Numbered from the stretch's first letter, positions 10,820 through 20,911 are shown. The stretch is 64,000 nucleotides of DNA from Pectinophora gossypiella (GCF_024362695.1 NC_065428.1:9304895-9368894); one strand, 5' to 3'. Notes: generated by a model not told the origin, from the letters alone. A program made the numbers and translations.

Positions 10820-11060
10820 CTGAACCTAGTCAAATGTGATACTTTTTTCGAAACGTCAAAACGACAGTTTTCTTTGGAATTTTTATGAAAATACTGTCAT
10901 GTGACGTCATCAATATAACCGGGAAAAGTCGTACTCATTGTTACATAATTTATAAATAATCGAAAATAAATCGAAAAGTAAAATTAAATTGATTTTTGAT
11001 CATCTTAGACTGGCGTCTATGTCTGGGTTAGGATTTTATAATTTATCTTTGAGTTTATGA
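10820..11060 (-). repeat. Repeat P
   Basis: CCTAGTCAAATGTGATAC, TTCGAAACGTCAAAACGACA and GTGACGTCATCAATA recur inverted at 31712-31985, and in part at 10404-10470, 19230 and 43670. No coding capacity. Class unknown. Confidence 0.65.
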
Positions 11061-11539
11061 CAAAACAAGTCGTTATTGACATACTAATATAATTATATTA
11101 GTTATTTTTTAACTAATAATTATATTAGTATTTTTTTAAGTAATATAATTATATTAACATTATTATTTTTTATTATTATTATTTTATTAACGTCCTTTTT
11201 ATGTTCATTTAATTAGTCTACTTTATAGAGTAACTATATTGAAACCTATAGGTGGAGATTTGTAATTAGCATATAGATACTAATGATTTTATTTACTGTA
11301 CTATTCGGCTGTTAATCTTCCTAAAAGTAAATAAATAAATAAATATTAGTTATTTCGTTTTGTAAATAGGTGACACCCCTCCTTCCCACGTCACTGATGT
11401 AAGGTTACGCTTTATACTTTTTACAGCGTTTAAAACACGGGTAGGCAGGAAAAAGTTGATTGTTCAACGTTTATGAGTTAAATGGGGTAATGTATGGGTT
11501 TTTGTCATGTCATTAGCTTTTTAATGGGCTCATTCTTTT
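11061..11539. other. AT-rich with palindromes
   Basis: TAATATAATTATATTA palindromes recur at 11088-11155, and AAATA repeats lie at 11328-11345. No gene. Confidence 0.45.
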
Positions 11540-11865
11540 TTGGGGTTGTCAGCCGAGGACTTTGAGGTCGCAGGTTTGAATCCAGCACAGGCCTAAACCG
11601 ATGATAGTGGAATTTGTTTACGAATTCATGTTTGGATCATAAATGCTCACGTGCTCAACGGTGAAGGAAGACATCGTGAGAAAACCCACATTCCCGAGAA
11701 ATGCATTTTCGGAGGTATGTGCCTAACCTGTATTGGGCTGGTGTTCCCTTCGCGGGTTGTAAGGTCAGGCAGTCGCTTCTGTAAAAAACCGGACCTGTCA
11801 AATCTTCAGGTTAGGTAAGCGGACCCTGTGGAAAACAGGATCATGCTAGGGAGATGATGATAACT
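11540..11865 (+). mobile_element. SINE-D, 5' truncated
   Basis: Starts at the anticodon-arm region (GAGGTCGCAGGTTTGAATCC) and continues through the body to ATCATGCTAGGGAGATGATG. Box A is lost. Confidence 0.87.
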
Positions 11866-11972
11866 TTTTTGGGGTATTCAAGCGGGATTTATAGAGAAAA
11901 ATAATCTGTAATATTCTTTATTTTATAATATTTATTTCATTCTTCTTCTTTGCGAGTCGATGGCGATCGAAG

Positions 11973-12268
11973 CTAAATTTTTGCTGACCAATAATTGGCC
12001 ACGCTTACGGCATTGTCAGTGGCTTCGTACAGGTCTTCAATAGTGCAGGTGTTAGGGCACTTAGGACAGCACAAAAGGTGAGCCATAGTTTGTGGTGATA
12101 CTCCACACTCGCAATCATCGCAACCATCAACCAGGTATCCCCACCTGCAGAGATTATCCTGGCAGCGGCCAACCTGTGTCCGGAGCCTATTTAAAGACTT
12201 CCATGTGGGCCACGCTAGATTACTTCCAGGCGGAAGACCCTCCGATGGCGCGATAAAAGGGGTGGGAG
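11973..12268 (-). pseudogene. Jockey-superfamily-like LINE C-terminal domain
   Basis: The minus strand is open for about 97 codons to a TAG at 11973-11975, with no ATG. It contains WKSLNRLRTQVGRCQDNLCR, then WGYLVDGCDDCECG, QTMAHLLCCPKCP and LYEATDNAVSVANYW. LNR-RT-GRC, WG and the C-C/CxCG-QTM-HLL-CP cluster are the zinc-knuckle-like end of jockey/CR1-type reverse transcriptases. The 3' flank is an A-rich GAATGAAATAAATATT tail. An in-frame stop lies just upstream, so the fragment is 5' truncated. Confidence 0.8.
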
Positions 12269-12309
12269 AACACTATACACACACTTATTTCATTAATATT
12301 TTATTTTAT

Positions 12310-12485
12310 TATTATTTTTTATTTTTGCGCTAGACTGCAGCTGTACAAATGTACCATATCCTTTGCCGAAGGTTGTCTGGAAGAGATCGCTCTTAGCGAT
12401 AAGGCCGCCTTTGCCCACCTTAGAATAAGTTTATCCTGTAAATGTTTTGTTAATTTGTGTGCAATAAAGTGTTTTTATTATTATT
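12310..12485 (+). mobile_element. LINE 3' end, family Y
   Basis: GCGCTAGACTGCAGCTGTAC, GAAGGTTGTCTGGAAGAGAT, ATAAGGCCGCCTTTGCC and TGTGTGCAATAAAGTG then (TTA)n. Its polarity is opposite to that of the LINE domain just to the left, so it is a separate insertion. Confidence 0.75.
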
Positions 12486-12724
12486 ATTATTTATATATGA
12501 TTAAATGGTGAAAATAAAATTGAAACCCGTTGAGTGCAGACAAAATGTACAATGATTTTGGCTTTATAGTACTAGCCTGTGCTTAGGAAGACCCCACACT
12601 TGTTAGGATGGGTAACACGCTCCTCCCGGCAACCTAGGAGCTGCAGGTCCAAGTCTCGTACGAGTCAGAAAATTAAATTTAATGTTCTCTTTGTAAATTA
12701 TGTACAAATGTATAAAATACTAAA
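12486..12724. other. Possible tRNA-like relic
   Basis: GGGTAACACGCTCCTCCCGG and GCTGCAGGTCCAAGTCTCG near 12608-12660 vaguely resemble a tRNA D arm and T arm. No downstream SINE body that I know. Confidence 0.3.
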
Positions 12725-12870
12725 GTACGGAGTCATCTAAAAAAAGAATAATTCTTTAGAACCATGTCGCTTTATCTTTTGTGACAAACAGAAACAAAAT
12801 CTCACTTAACGTCAAAAATTTTAATGCAACAGGGTCGTACATAAAGAGACATATTATTTGACGCGACCGT
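12725..12870 (+). repeat. Repeat O, diverged
   Basis: The order CATGTCGC..TTTTGTGACAAA..CTCACTTAACGTCAAA..ACAGGGTCGTAC parallels O at 43383-43520, with many substitutions. Confidence 0.45.
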
Positions 12871-13174
12871 ATTTTTTCTGCTATAAATATTTATACTTAA
12901 AGGAAAAATATTTGAATCATAATGGAAAATTGAACGGTCCAATGGGCTTTTGTTTAAAAAGAAAAGATCTAAAAATTTGTATGAATAGTAGGCTGAATGA
13001 AACGGAACTTGAAGGCGTGTGAAAGAGAGAGTGATGAGTAAGCGAGAGAAGGGAGGATTGCGGAATGACAGGTGTATTATTTCTTTTTTTTATTTTGGTG
13101 CAATTAAGTGTATTTGTATTGTATTGTGTAAAATTAATAAAACTGGAAAATATACAAGTTAGTGAAGAAACTTC
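12871..13174. other. No recognisable feature
   Basis: AT-rich. The 113-codon minus-strand frame 12917-13258 runs into SINE-A and is not credible. Confidence 0.4.
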
Positions 13175-13498
13175 TATCGTGTGGGTTGTGAGGTGGATTA
13201 CCAACCCCATAAACCTTGGTGTCAGGATAATTATAGAGCCGCCATAGGCCCCTGACATGACTCATGTAACGACTTCTTACTTACATCAGTAAGTAGTAAC
13301 CAGGACCAACGGCTTAACGTGCCTTCGGAAGCGCGGATCATCTTACTTTTTGGACAATCAGGTGATCAGCCTGTGATGTCCTAACGAAACTAGAGATCAC
13401 ATAGTGATTTTTGTGATATGTCCCCACCGGGATTCGATCCCAGGACCTTCGGATCGCGAGCCCAACGCTCAATCACTGGACCACGGAGGCCGTTACGT
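13175..13498 (-). mobile_element. SINE-A, near full length
   Basis: The minus strand reads head (CGGCCTCCGTGGTCCAGTGA), box B GGATCGAATCCCGG, the core and the full tail to cacacgatag. Confidence 0.9.
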
Positions 13499-13504
13499 AT
13501 GTAC

Positions 13505-13590
13505 GAGGCTGAAATAGACACAGGTCTATGTGACACGAGGCTAACGCAGCACGGGTCTGTGTGACACGACCCTAATTCGGCACGTGTACA
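13505..13590. repeat. Minisatellite-like array, short
   Basis: Two to three imperfect units of about 32 bp carry GGTCTRTGTGACACGA..CTAA. Related units recur at 16580-16672. Confidence 0.55.
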
Positions 13591-13828
13591 TAAAGTTAAT
13601 ACTTTTTTCAACAATAAAGGGAAGTTTGTTTGATATGATTTATCAAATAAAGTATTATTTGAAGTGAAAAGTTGTATAATCGCTGGACCTCTGCCTAATC
13701 CTCTAGGGAGGAGGCTTGAATATAATACGTATTTTTCGACCTTGTTTCCTTCCTCATATTTTGTAAGTAAATACATTATCAGATCCACCATTATTACTTA
13801 TTATATAAAAAAGAAGAGACAATATAGT

Positions 13829-13897
13829 GCCGGGGTAACCCAGTTGGAAGAACGCTTGATTTTCACTGTGAAGTTGCAGGTTCGAATTTATTCCAGT
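13829..13897 (+). mobile_element. SINE-D head only
   Basis: GCCGGGGTAACCCAGTTGGA (box A) and GCAGGTTCGAATTTA (box B) form a tRNA-like head with no body. Confidence 0.6.
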
Positions 13898-13929
13898 TTT
13901 TTTACGAACTCAAATTAAGGATTATAGTT

Positions 13930-14170
13930 TTTATATTTTTAGGTTTAATAGTTTTTTTCTTGTACCTATTCTTCTTTTTTTTTGTTGTAGTGTTGCCTGG
14001 CTGTAACTTTTCATACCTTTTGTTGTTCCGTTCTTTTTTTTTATATACATATATTAATTACATAAGCTGTGCACGTCTGCAATTGGTGCAAACACTAGTA
14101 CTAGCCTTAAGAAAGTTATATTAATTGTTGTGTGTTTGTACTGCTGATGTGCCTAATCAATTGATAAAAA
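13930..14170 (+). repeat. LINE 3' UTR-like repeat
   Basis: T-rich runs, then GTGTGTTTGTACTGCTGATG and TGCCTAAT, parallel 48000-48205, which ends in (AAAT)n. Confidence 0.5.
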
Positions 14171-14175
14171 AATCA

Positions 14176-14405
14176 TAAATTATTATCACGCGTCCAGCGG
14201 TGAAGAAAAACATCTCGATGAAACCCACATTCTCGTGAAATGCGTTTCGGAGGTATGTGACCTAGCCTGTATTGGGCTGGTTTTCCCTTCACGGGTTGGA
14301 ACGTCAGACAGGCAGTAGCTCCTGTAAAAAACCGGACCTGTCAAATCTTCAGGTTAGGTAAGCGGACCCCGTGAAGAACGGGATAACGCTAGAGAGACGA
14401 TGACA
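14176..14405 (+). mobile_element. SINE-D, 5' truncated
   Basis: CGTCCAGCGGTGAAGAAAAA through to GGGATAACGCTAGAGAGACG. Confidence 0.85.
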
Positions 14406-14504
14406 TTATCAGAACCACAAGTTTTGAATTAGTTAATTTGCAGTCCTTGATATTCAAGACTTGGCACAGGACCGCGCCTTGTGCAAAGATACGTACACAG
14501 AATA

Positions 14505-14630
14505 AGGAATAATACTACGCATAGAACAGTATCTCTTCACCCCCCACCAGCGGCTGCGCTAGGTTTACCTCACCCCCGCTCGGTCTTACTTTAGTCTTCA
14601 ATCGTAAGGGCTGCGCGCGGAACATTGTTT
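14505..14630 (+). repeat. Repeat J, left part
   Basis: GGAATAATACTACGCATAGA, CACCAGCGGCTGCGCTAGG, TTTACCTCACCCCCGCTCGG and TTACTTTAGTCTTCAATCG. A J right part lies at 14970-15070. Confidence 0.75.
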
Positions 14631-14639
14631 TTAATTTGT

Positions 14640-14969
14640 ATCCCCATATTTTTATAGATTCGAATTTTAAAATTGGATGCCGACGTTCTTTCGTATGATT
14701 CGGAAAATGATCTGAGAAAATACACGTTATAAAATTGTACCTAGGCTAAGTGCTTAATATAATAATAACGCGATTGCAATTTATAAGTTCAGTGAATATT
14801 CAAGTGAAGTGTAGTGTAATGTCTATTTATTTATGTTGTAAATTTATAAAACCCGAGCAGATTGTTCGAAAAAATATTTTTTGATATTAACTGATGATTA
14901 CAAAAGCTTCTTGCGAAGTAGTAGTACCTATCTAAGTAAGTAATGCCGGTTAAAAAAGGTATTTCAGTT
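14640..14969. other. No recognisable feature
   Basis: AT-rich spacer between the two J parts. It may be an insertion within one J element. Confidence 0.4.
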
Positions 14970-15110
14970 GGCAGCCCTCAGACGTCACACACACAGATGC
15001 GCGTGTACGATAACGTCAACGTTTAGTGTCGGTGTAAAACGAGGTCATTGGCATGAAATGGCCGGTGTGTGACACGCCTTTGCCCAGCAGTGGGATCAAA
15101 TGGGCCAGTA
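14970..15110 (+). repeat. Repeat J right part plus LINE/SINE tail scrap
   Basis: CAGACGTCACACACACAGAT, GCGCGTGTACGATAACGTCA and AAAACGAGGT match J. GCCTTTGCCCAGCAGTGGGA at 15075 is the terminal motif of RTE-like LINE and SINE-B copies. Confidence 0.65.
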
Positions 15111-15253
15111 ATAATTGCACTGTGGGACGCCGGAGTTGTGGAGTTAAATAAGAGACGTGTGTCTTCTAAGACGGTCGTTTATTGTCTGCCTGTTAATGTG
15201 GTATATAACATAGAGAGATACAGAGCACTTGCATATAATATAGGTGTGGAGGT

Positions 15254-15550
15254 CATCATCAGCCCATTAACGTCCCCACTGCTGGGGCACGGGCCTTCAC
15301 TATGGATGGATAGGGAGATCGGGCCTTAAACCATCACGCGGGCCCAGTGCGGATTGATGGTTATTAACGACTGCTAATGCAGCCGGGACCAACGGCTTAA
15401 CGTGCCTTCCGAAGCACGGAGGAGCTCGAGATGAAAACTTTTTTTTATTTTTGTGGTTACCCATCCTATGACCGTCCTTTGCGAAAGTTGCTTAACTTCA
15501 ACAATCGCAGACCAAGCGCGTTAACCGCTGCGCCACCGAGCTCCTCGAGT
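15254..15550 (-). mobile_element. SINE-C with 10-bp TSD
   Basis: Flanked by GTGTGGAGGT at 15244-15253 and 15551-15560. The minus strand reads GAGGAGCTCGGTGGCGCAGC, AAGTTAAGCAACTTTCGCAA, the core and CCCCAGCAGTGGGGACGTTA ending in GAT repeats. The exact TSD shows a retrotransposition event. The box C region contains a short extra insertion (TAAAAAT). Confidence 0.93.
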
Positions 15551-15560
15551 GTGTGGAGGT

Positions 15561-16096
15561 ACACACTACATAATAATGTTTGTTTGAGTAACACTCCCTG
15601 TTTTCCCATGAAGGATAAAACATAGTAGTCCAAAATGTTACCCTCACATAAACAGAAGGAGCAAGTCAATATCCGAACAGAATATTCGGAACCTCGCATC
15701 AAATCATAAATTATTCGATCCAATAATATATTTACGGGGAAGTTCAGATTGTGCCTATTGTTATTGTAATGTTTGCTCTGTATACCATAACACGGTCCGC
15801 CCTTGAGATTACAAGCAACCCTATTATGATGGAGAACATATTTTATATTCCTGTGGAATTCATTACTTTGTATAACGAAACGAAATATCGGCTGAAATAT
15901 ACAACATAACCTGCCGTTCCGTCACCCCGAATTATGTCAAGGGCTTTAACCACGGAATAGAAGAGGTTGGAAGGGCCAAGTGACAGCGAAACGCGTGTCA
16001 TACAAGTATGAGCAAATAGTTCATACTTCAACTTTGCACTCCACTCGTCCGCAAACATTACGACACATGTTTATTTTGTTTTTTGTTTGGTTATGG
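15561..16096. other. No recognisable feature
   Basis: Short frames only, on the minus strand. No motif or repeat recognised. Confidence 0.4.
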
Positions 16097-16560
16097 TTTT
16101 TTTGTTGTTTTATGTATAAACTATGTTGTTTTTTTTTGACGTGACTTATTGTAGATTTGCCGCAGATGGCATTAACTACTCGGCCGGACGAATGGGGAGC
16201 GCTGAAGGCTCTCACCCGGTACAACGTTTAAGACAACAGGCCTGAGGGTGCCCAGTTGGGCGCGAACCTCGGCTCAGGGCGTCGTCTGAGAGGAAGGATA
16301 TTTGAAAGAATTAATCAACCCTAGTGGGTCGATAGCGATAAGCGCTGAATGAGGGAAATCGTCGACCACGCCGGCGGGGTCGGTATCGGGGTCCTGAAGT
16401 GTTTGGTGTCGCGAGCTGATTGGCTGCCTCTATGGCTAGAGTAATCGGGTCGTCGGGATCGTAGATTACGTCCTTCGGACGCCGATACTTTTCAGTACCG
16501 TCCCTAAGCGGGATGTATTCGGAAGCCGCAGCTACCAGGGGATTTGGGTGTTTCGACACA
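16097..16560 (+). repeat. Repeat K, longest copy
   Basis: T-run, GACGTGACTTATTGTAGATT, GCCGCAGATGGCATTAACTA, GACGAATGGGGAGCGCTGAA, CTCAGGGCGTCGTCTGAGAG and CCACGCCGGCGGGGTCGGTA follow in order. A minus-strand frame (16311-16559, 82 codons) contains YDPDDPITLAIEAANQLA and an Arg/Pro-rich end. Related DNA recurs at 2437, 4690, 18945 and 46999. This suggests a decayed coding element, but I cannot name the protein. Confidence 0.65.
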
Positions 16561-16579
16561 CGGAACGCAACAGTCAGTT

Positions 16580-16672
16580 CAGTGTGGTCTGTGTGACACT
16601 AACACAGAAACTGGTATGTGTGAGGCGACATTAACACATACACGGGTCTGTATCACACTACTCTAATACAGA
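16580..16672. repeat. Minisatellite-like array, second site
   Basis: About three units of roughly 32 bp: GGTCTGTGTGACACTAACAC, GGTATGTGTGAGGCGACATT and GGGTCTGTATCACACTACTC. They resemble 13505-13590. Confidence 0.5.
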
Positions 16673-16674
16673 CA

Positions 16675-17023
16675 ACAGGGTTTTAGTGACACCGTAACGA
16701 ATACTGAAGGGGATGACTCAGACTATGATTCTGAGTTGATAACAAATGAAATTTACCGTCGGAAAATTCATGATTTTTTTTTGGCTTTTTTAAATTATTT
16801 TCAGTGCCATACTTTTGCGATTGAAAATTCTATTTGATATCATCAAATTCAAATTTAAAAATATCTTTATTCAGTAGGTAACATAGTTACACTTTGAATA
16901 GTCAATTTTTACATAACGAACGTCTCATCCGCCTAAAACTACTGCAGCTGCAGCTTCAGCTGCACATCTTCGAATCATGGTCGGAATCATCCCTCAAAGT
17001 TTTCGTTGCGATGTGACCCTGTA
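16675..17023. mobile_element. Foldback element H interrupted by E
   Basis: Left end ACAGGGTTTTAGTGACACCG and right end TTTCGTTGCG..GACCCTGT, with the ATGATTCTGAGTTGATA arm on the left. The right arm is broken by an E fragment at about 16848-16960, which joins a short CAGCTGCAGCTTCAGCTGC palindromic scrap. Confidence 0.75.
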
Positions 17024-17025
17024 TG

Positions 17026-17195
17026 AAATTCAAATTCAAAAATATCTTTATTCAGTAGGTAACATAGTTACACTTTGAATCGTCAATTTTACATAACGAA
17101 CGTCTCATCCGCCTAAAACTACTGCAGCTTCTCACAACCTGTATAGCCGGGGAAAAGAAGCTGCAAGAAAAACCTCGGCACAGGGCCCTAGACGT
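17026..17195 (-). mobile_element. LINE 3' end, family E
   Basis: The minus strand ends CTGAATAAAGATATTTTTGA then (ATTTGA)n, i.e. a polyadenylation-like signal and simple tail. The upstream part has CCCCGGCTATACAGGTTGTG and GGCGGATGAGACGTTCGTTA. Other copies are at 21128 and 57773, with a partial at 16848. No coding frame is retained. Confidence 0.75.
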
Positions 17196-17239
17196 TATTT
17201 AAAAAAATAAAAATAAATAAAATAAAATAAAATAAATAT

Positions 17240-17430
17240 AGTATAGATGGCGTTGTTCAGTTGAAACGTAATAAATACCTATTTTCTCATCACTCGAATA
17301 CATATTTATTACAACATACAATGTAATGGCAGAAGCATATATGTATAAAAATAATTGCTGCTTGATATTTGGGTCGCATTATGTAAAGATTTATGTCGCT
17401 ACCTATATTGCTTCTCTTTATTTTGATCAG
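17240..17430. repeat. Repeat X
   Basis: GATGGCGTTGTTCAG, ACCTATTTTCTCATCA and ATTATGTCGCTACCTATATT-like blocks recur at 44463-44551 and 45400-45450. Confidence 0.5.
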
Positions 17431-17442
17431 AATAATAATAAT

Positions 17443-17625
17443 AATTGGAGATGTCCTTAGAAAAGGTTCAATACGATCTACTCTGAACCGGCGTGCGTGT
17501 ATGAAGCGATTGATGAATGTGGAGGAAGCAAGAGAAGTGTGTCAGGATCGAAGCAAATGGAATTCTATAGTCTCTGCTTACCCCGGTGGGAAATAGGCGT
17601 GAGTTTATGTATGTATGTATGTAAT
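17443..17625 (+). pseudogene. LINE C-terminus, family Q, best copy
   Basis: The open frame ends with TAG at 17594-17596. It encodes GDVLRKGSIRSTLNRRACMK, then RLMNVEEAREVCQDRSKWNS and IVSAYPGGK. A basic RST-NRRACM segment followed by EEAREVC-DR-KW is the extreme C-terminus of a lepidopteran LINE ORF2. The tail is GAGTTTATG(TATG)n. Minus-strand copies are at 6888, 26660, 34573, 42570 and 56214. Confidence 0.75.
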
Positions 17626-17739
17626 AATGGGTAGAAGATGTAATTGTGCCTGGGTGTGATAAAAAGAGTCCATGTAGATAAACAAAAAGACGAAAGACGC
17701 ATATGTTTGTATCCATGAAACCAGAAGGTTAGGTTAGCT

Positions 17740-18025
17740 TGCCTGTACTATCTGTTTTCTTTGTATGTTTCTTGTGTCTGTTTCATTGTGTACAAATAAA
17801 TAAATAAATAAAAAAATAATTTATAAATAAATAAATAGGTTATACGAAGAAACAAACTGTACAACGCCATGTTTCTGTGTTCGTTTTCCATGTTTCTATA
17901 TAGAAAATATTTCGTGTGTGCGTTGACTTCTGTTGTGATGTCATTATAATGTATATATATGTAATCCGTGTCTGTGGTGTCCTAAATAATAAATGTTTCT
18001 TTCTTTCTTTCTTTCTTTCTATCTA
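17740..18025 (+). repeat. LINE-like 3' tails and microsatellites
   Basis: TTTCATTGTGTACAAATAAA with (AAAT)n to about 17840, then TCCGTGTCTGTGGTGTCC..AATAAATG and (TTTC)n at 17997-18020. Two A/T-tailed 3' ends are likely. Confidence 0.5.
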
Positions 18026-18085
18026 TATTGATGTTGAAGAACGTAACCTGGATAGTCCCTAACTGCATACATTTTGTTGTGCGCG

Positions 18086-18575
18086 CTAACAAGATGTTCG
18101 GTATGTATACACTTTGGTACCATGTCACATTAACTTTTTTGACAAATTGAACTGTACATAACATAACATAAACTGCCTATATACGTCCCACTGCTGGGCA
18201 CAGGCCTCCCCTCAATCAACCGGAGGGGGTATGGAGCATACTCCACCACGCTGCTCCACTGCGGGTTGGTGGAGGTGTTTTTACGGCTAATAGCCGGGAC
18301 CAACGGCTTAACGTGCCCTCCGAAGCACGGAATCATCTTACTTTTTCGGACAATCAGGTGATTCAAGCCTGAAAAGTCCTTACCAAACAAAGGACAGTCT
18401 CACAAAGTGATTTCGACAATGTCCCCATCGGGAATCGAACCCGGACCTCCAGATCGTGAGCCTAACGCTCTAACCACTAGACCACGGAGGCTGTCAATTG
18501 AACTGTAAGTCTCACTAAATGTCAAATATGTTAGTACGACAGAGTCCTAAAGTGGGTACATTATATTGCTCATGA
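18086..18575 (+). repeat. Repeat O split by SINE-B
   Basis: Left part to 18156 (ACTTTGGTACCATGTCACAT) and right part from 18496 (AGTCTCACTAAATGTCAAAT) join cleanly across the TSD. The joined order equals 43383-43520. Confidence 0.85.
18157..18495 (-). mobile_element. SINE-B, full length, 12-bp TSD
   Basis: Flanked by AATTGAACTGTA (18145-18156 and 18496-18507). The minus strand has the head GCCTCCGTGGTCTAGTGGTT with box B GGGTTCGATTCCCGATGGGG, TTGTGAGACTGTCC, the core, and the tail GCCCAGCAGTGGGACGTATA then TTATG repeats. An uninterrupted copy of the target repeat exists at 43433-43444. This is the reference copy for SINE-B: 339 bp, tRNA-like head, LINE-like tail. Confidence 0.95.
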
Positions 18576-18944
18576 CTGTACTAGTGAGATAGGGCCGTTG
18601 GATACTGACGCCCACAATCTCCAACGCGTAAGAAAACATAACTATACGCAACTAAAGTACAGTCGTGCTCAAAAAAGTCGTACTCGGTTCATTTTCGTGA
18701 CACCCCACACTCCCGTCACGCGCTCTCGCGCCGGCTTATCTCAAAGATAAGCCGTGACAGCTCCTACTTTTTAAACGTGTTTTTCCCCTGAAATTTTCAA
18801 CGCGAATTTACAGAGTTTCGGATTAACGCTCTAAAATATGGCCGACTTTACTCTAATTAAAAATGCAATTTAAGTTCAGATTTTGGTGGAAGGTAATGCT
18901 TTTAATTATGTTGATTTTTGTTATGGTATATTTTTGTTATTTTA
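18576..18944. other. No classified element; small hairpin
   Basis: GGCTTATCT..AGATAAGCC near 18735-18755 is a 9-bp stem with a 3-base loop in a locally GC-rich patch. Confidence 0.4.
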
Positions 18945-19015
18945 TGTATGAACTATGTAGTTTTTTTTTTGACGTGACTTATTGTAGATTTGCCGCAGAT
19001 GGCATTAACTACTAC
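18945..19015 (+). repeat. Repeat K, left fragment
   Basis: T-run and GACGTGACTTATTGTAGATT with GCCGCAGATGGCATTAACTA, nearly identical to 16120-16180. Confidence 0.75.
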
Positions 19016-19229
19016 TATAAAATATGATTATACAATAGAGTAATTTAGCTGCCTAATATCAGTTCTCAGACAGTTAATCCCATGCATTCATATCACTAAC
19101 TTTATAATAACCTTTTAGTATGTAGTAACGCACACAATGACAATTCGAAACCTTCCAATTTTAGAAGTAACGCGGTGACATACAGGACTACAATGACTTG
19201 AAGGGAAAACCAGCCTAATAGGGTAGTTT

Positions 19230-19365
19230 TCAAATAGTCAAATCAATTACTTTTTACTAAACGTCAAAACACGAAATTACTATGGAATTTATATGAAAAA
19301 GCAACCTGTGACGTCATAGAAAAGCGTGATGAAATATCGCACTTTTCATCACGCTTTTTTCTTTA
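19230..19365 (-). repeat. Repeat P fragment with perfect hairpin
   Basis: ACTAAACGTCAAAACACGAA and GACGTCATAG match P at 43670-43760. It ends in a 15-bp perfect stem (AAAAGCGTGATGAAA, 19320-19334, with 19344-19358). Confidence 0.6.
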
Positions 19366-19373
19366 TTTTCTTC

Positions 19374-19490
19374 TATAGTGTAGGTTATGAGGTGGATGAC
19401 CAACCTAATCAACCCCGGTGTCAGGGTTATTATTGACCCGCCAAAGGCCCCTGAAGTGACTCAAGTAACGACTACGTTCTTACAACAAAC
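19374..19490 (-). mobile_element. SINE-A tail
   Basis: The minus-strand tail includes CGGGTCAATAATAACCCTGA and the GGTTGATTAGG..CCACCTC segment. Core and head are absent. Confidence 0.75.
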
Positions 19491-19892
19491 AGTAAGAAGA
19501 TAAAAATTCGTAAGAAAATTAAATAGAAAAAGAAAATTACTTTTGCCACCTTAAGAACTGTCTTTATTTAGTAATCAGAATTTCACAACTTATCTTTGAC
19601 CTAGCAGACTACCCAATCACAAGTTAGGTCACATAATTATATCAACTAAATCTTATCAACAGCAATTTAAAAAAAACGTAACACCACATTACCACCCACC
19701 ATTTAAAACGCGATGAACGCCCCACTTCCCAGAGGGATAATCATATAAAACTCGGCACCAGTTTAAAATGGAGTTATGACGTACAATTTGCAGGACATGG
19801 CACTTACCCACGCAATGGAGCGTAGGAAACATTCTAATAGACTTGTAAGAAGTAATTTCATATTAAATTATGCATAGTTTTGTTCATTACTG
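19491..19892. other. No recognisable feature
   Basis: AT-rich single-copy-looking sequence. Confidence 0.4.
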
Positions 19893-20155
19893 ATTTAAGA
19901 GCCACGCTCTTGGATAGCATTCCTCTCCATGCTATTTTTTAGGGAAAAACAGGGCAGTGGTTTCCCTCTTGCTTTCTGTCCCACAGTACTCTGTCTGACG
20001 CGAGTGTGATGGCGCCCAGATTAGTCTATTTCAAAGCCGAACTAGGACTCCTGTCCTTCGCCTTTGAAAAGTACTGACAGTTACTGCTGCCCTCTGTCCC
20101 AGGTTCCAGGTTATAGTCCCTGTGACTTGCCCCTTCCGTCCTGCATTGACGTACC
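19893..20155 (-). mobile_element. Repeat I, long copy
   Basis: The minus strand reads GGACGGAAGGGGCAAGTCAC, GGGCAGCAGTAACTGTCAGT, GGCGAAGGACAGGAGTCC, GGGCGCCATCACACTCGCGT, CAGACAGAGTACTGTGGGAC and a 3' end with GTGGCTCTTAAAT. Its length and 5' part match 27840-28108, which fixes the family at about 265 bp. Confidence 0.75.
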
Positions 20156-20747
20156 GATGGCGCTCATCTCCGCCTCTGCAACCGTTGAGGTCTTCACACG
20201 TATCCCTGGGCAAATGTTCTACAGTATACCCCGTAGGTCAGGGATATAATTTTGTTACTGTTCGAATTTATTAATTCGCGACCCCAAGAAAGACATAAAA
20301 AGAAATGTAAACAAATAACTACTCTATTCATTGAAATTTAAAAATAAATCACATTGAATTAATGCATTAAAAGTGTAGTCAATTCGTCACACAAGCATGC
20401 ACTCGACGCCGTATATCACAATGCGTGTTAACTATCCGTCAACACGCTAATTGCGTGTTTCTTACACGCATTTTGTAATCGTGATCACGCGTTTTCGCGG
20501 TCCGTTGCCTGCCTAAAAGGCATATCGCACGCTTTAAGTAGGGTTCGAGTAGAATAATACGTTCTTGTGTATTATTTTCCTTTTTTAAATGTATGTTTTG
20601 TATAAATTACCATTTACAGAAACGAGCAATTTTTTGAGAATGGTCAGTCTATAGAGTCTACCTACTACACCTAGTACACCTAGTATTAGGGCCCAAAAAA
20701 CCTTTTAGTATTTTTGTCTTTTTAAATTTTAAATTATCTTTTTTGGA
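20156..20747. other. No classified element; GCGTGT palindromes
   Basis: 20420-20480 carries AATGCGTGT, AACACGCTAATTGCGTGTTT and ACACGCATT, which can pair in several ways. No coding evidence. Confidence 0.4.
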
Positions 20748-20910
20748 ATAGTCATTGTGGTGCTGTGGTTCACCGGAATCGAACTTGCACGAATAAGTTT
20801 ATTTATCATAAGTGCACTTTTCACTAACACAGTTGGCTCGACCATTATAGACGGCGATACGGCTTGCCACGTTAATCTAACAGAAAGCTCGGTGAGGTGT
20901 AGGTACCTAA
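20748..20910 (+). mobile_element. SINE-M fragment
   Basis: CCGGAATCGAACTTGCACG, AACACAGTTGGCTCGACCAT, TATAGACGGCGATACGGCTT and AAAGCTCGGTGAGGTG match the other SINE-M copies. Confidence 0.7.
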
Positions 20911-20911
20911 C

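Noticed and set aside
13390..13791. 133-codon minus-strand frame
   Set aside because: The C-terminal part is a translation of the SINE-A head (VERWAxDPEVxGSNPGGD-type peptide occurs wherever this head is read).
16311..16559. 82-codon minus-strand frame in repeat K as a named transposon protein
   Set aside because: It may be a real coding relic (YDPDDPITLAIEAANQLA), but I cannot tie it to a family, so no product is assigned.
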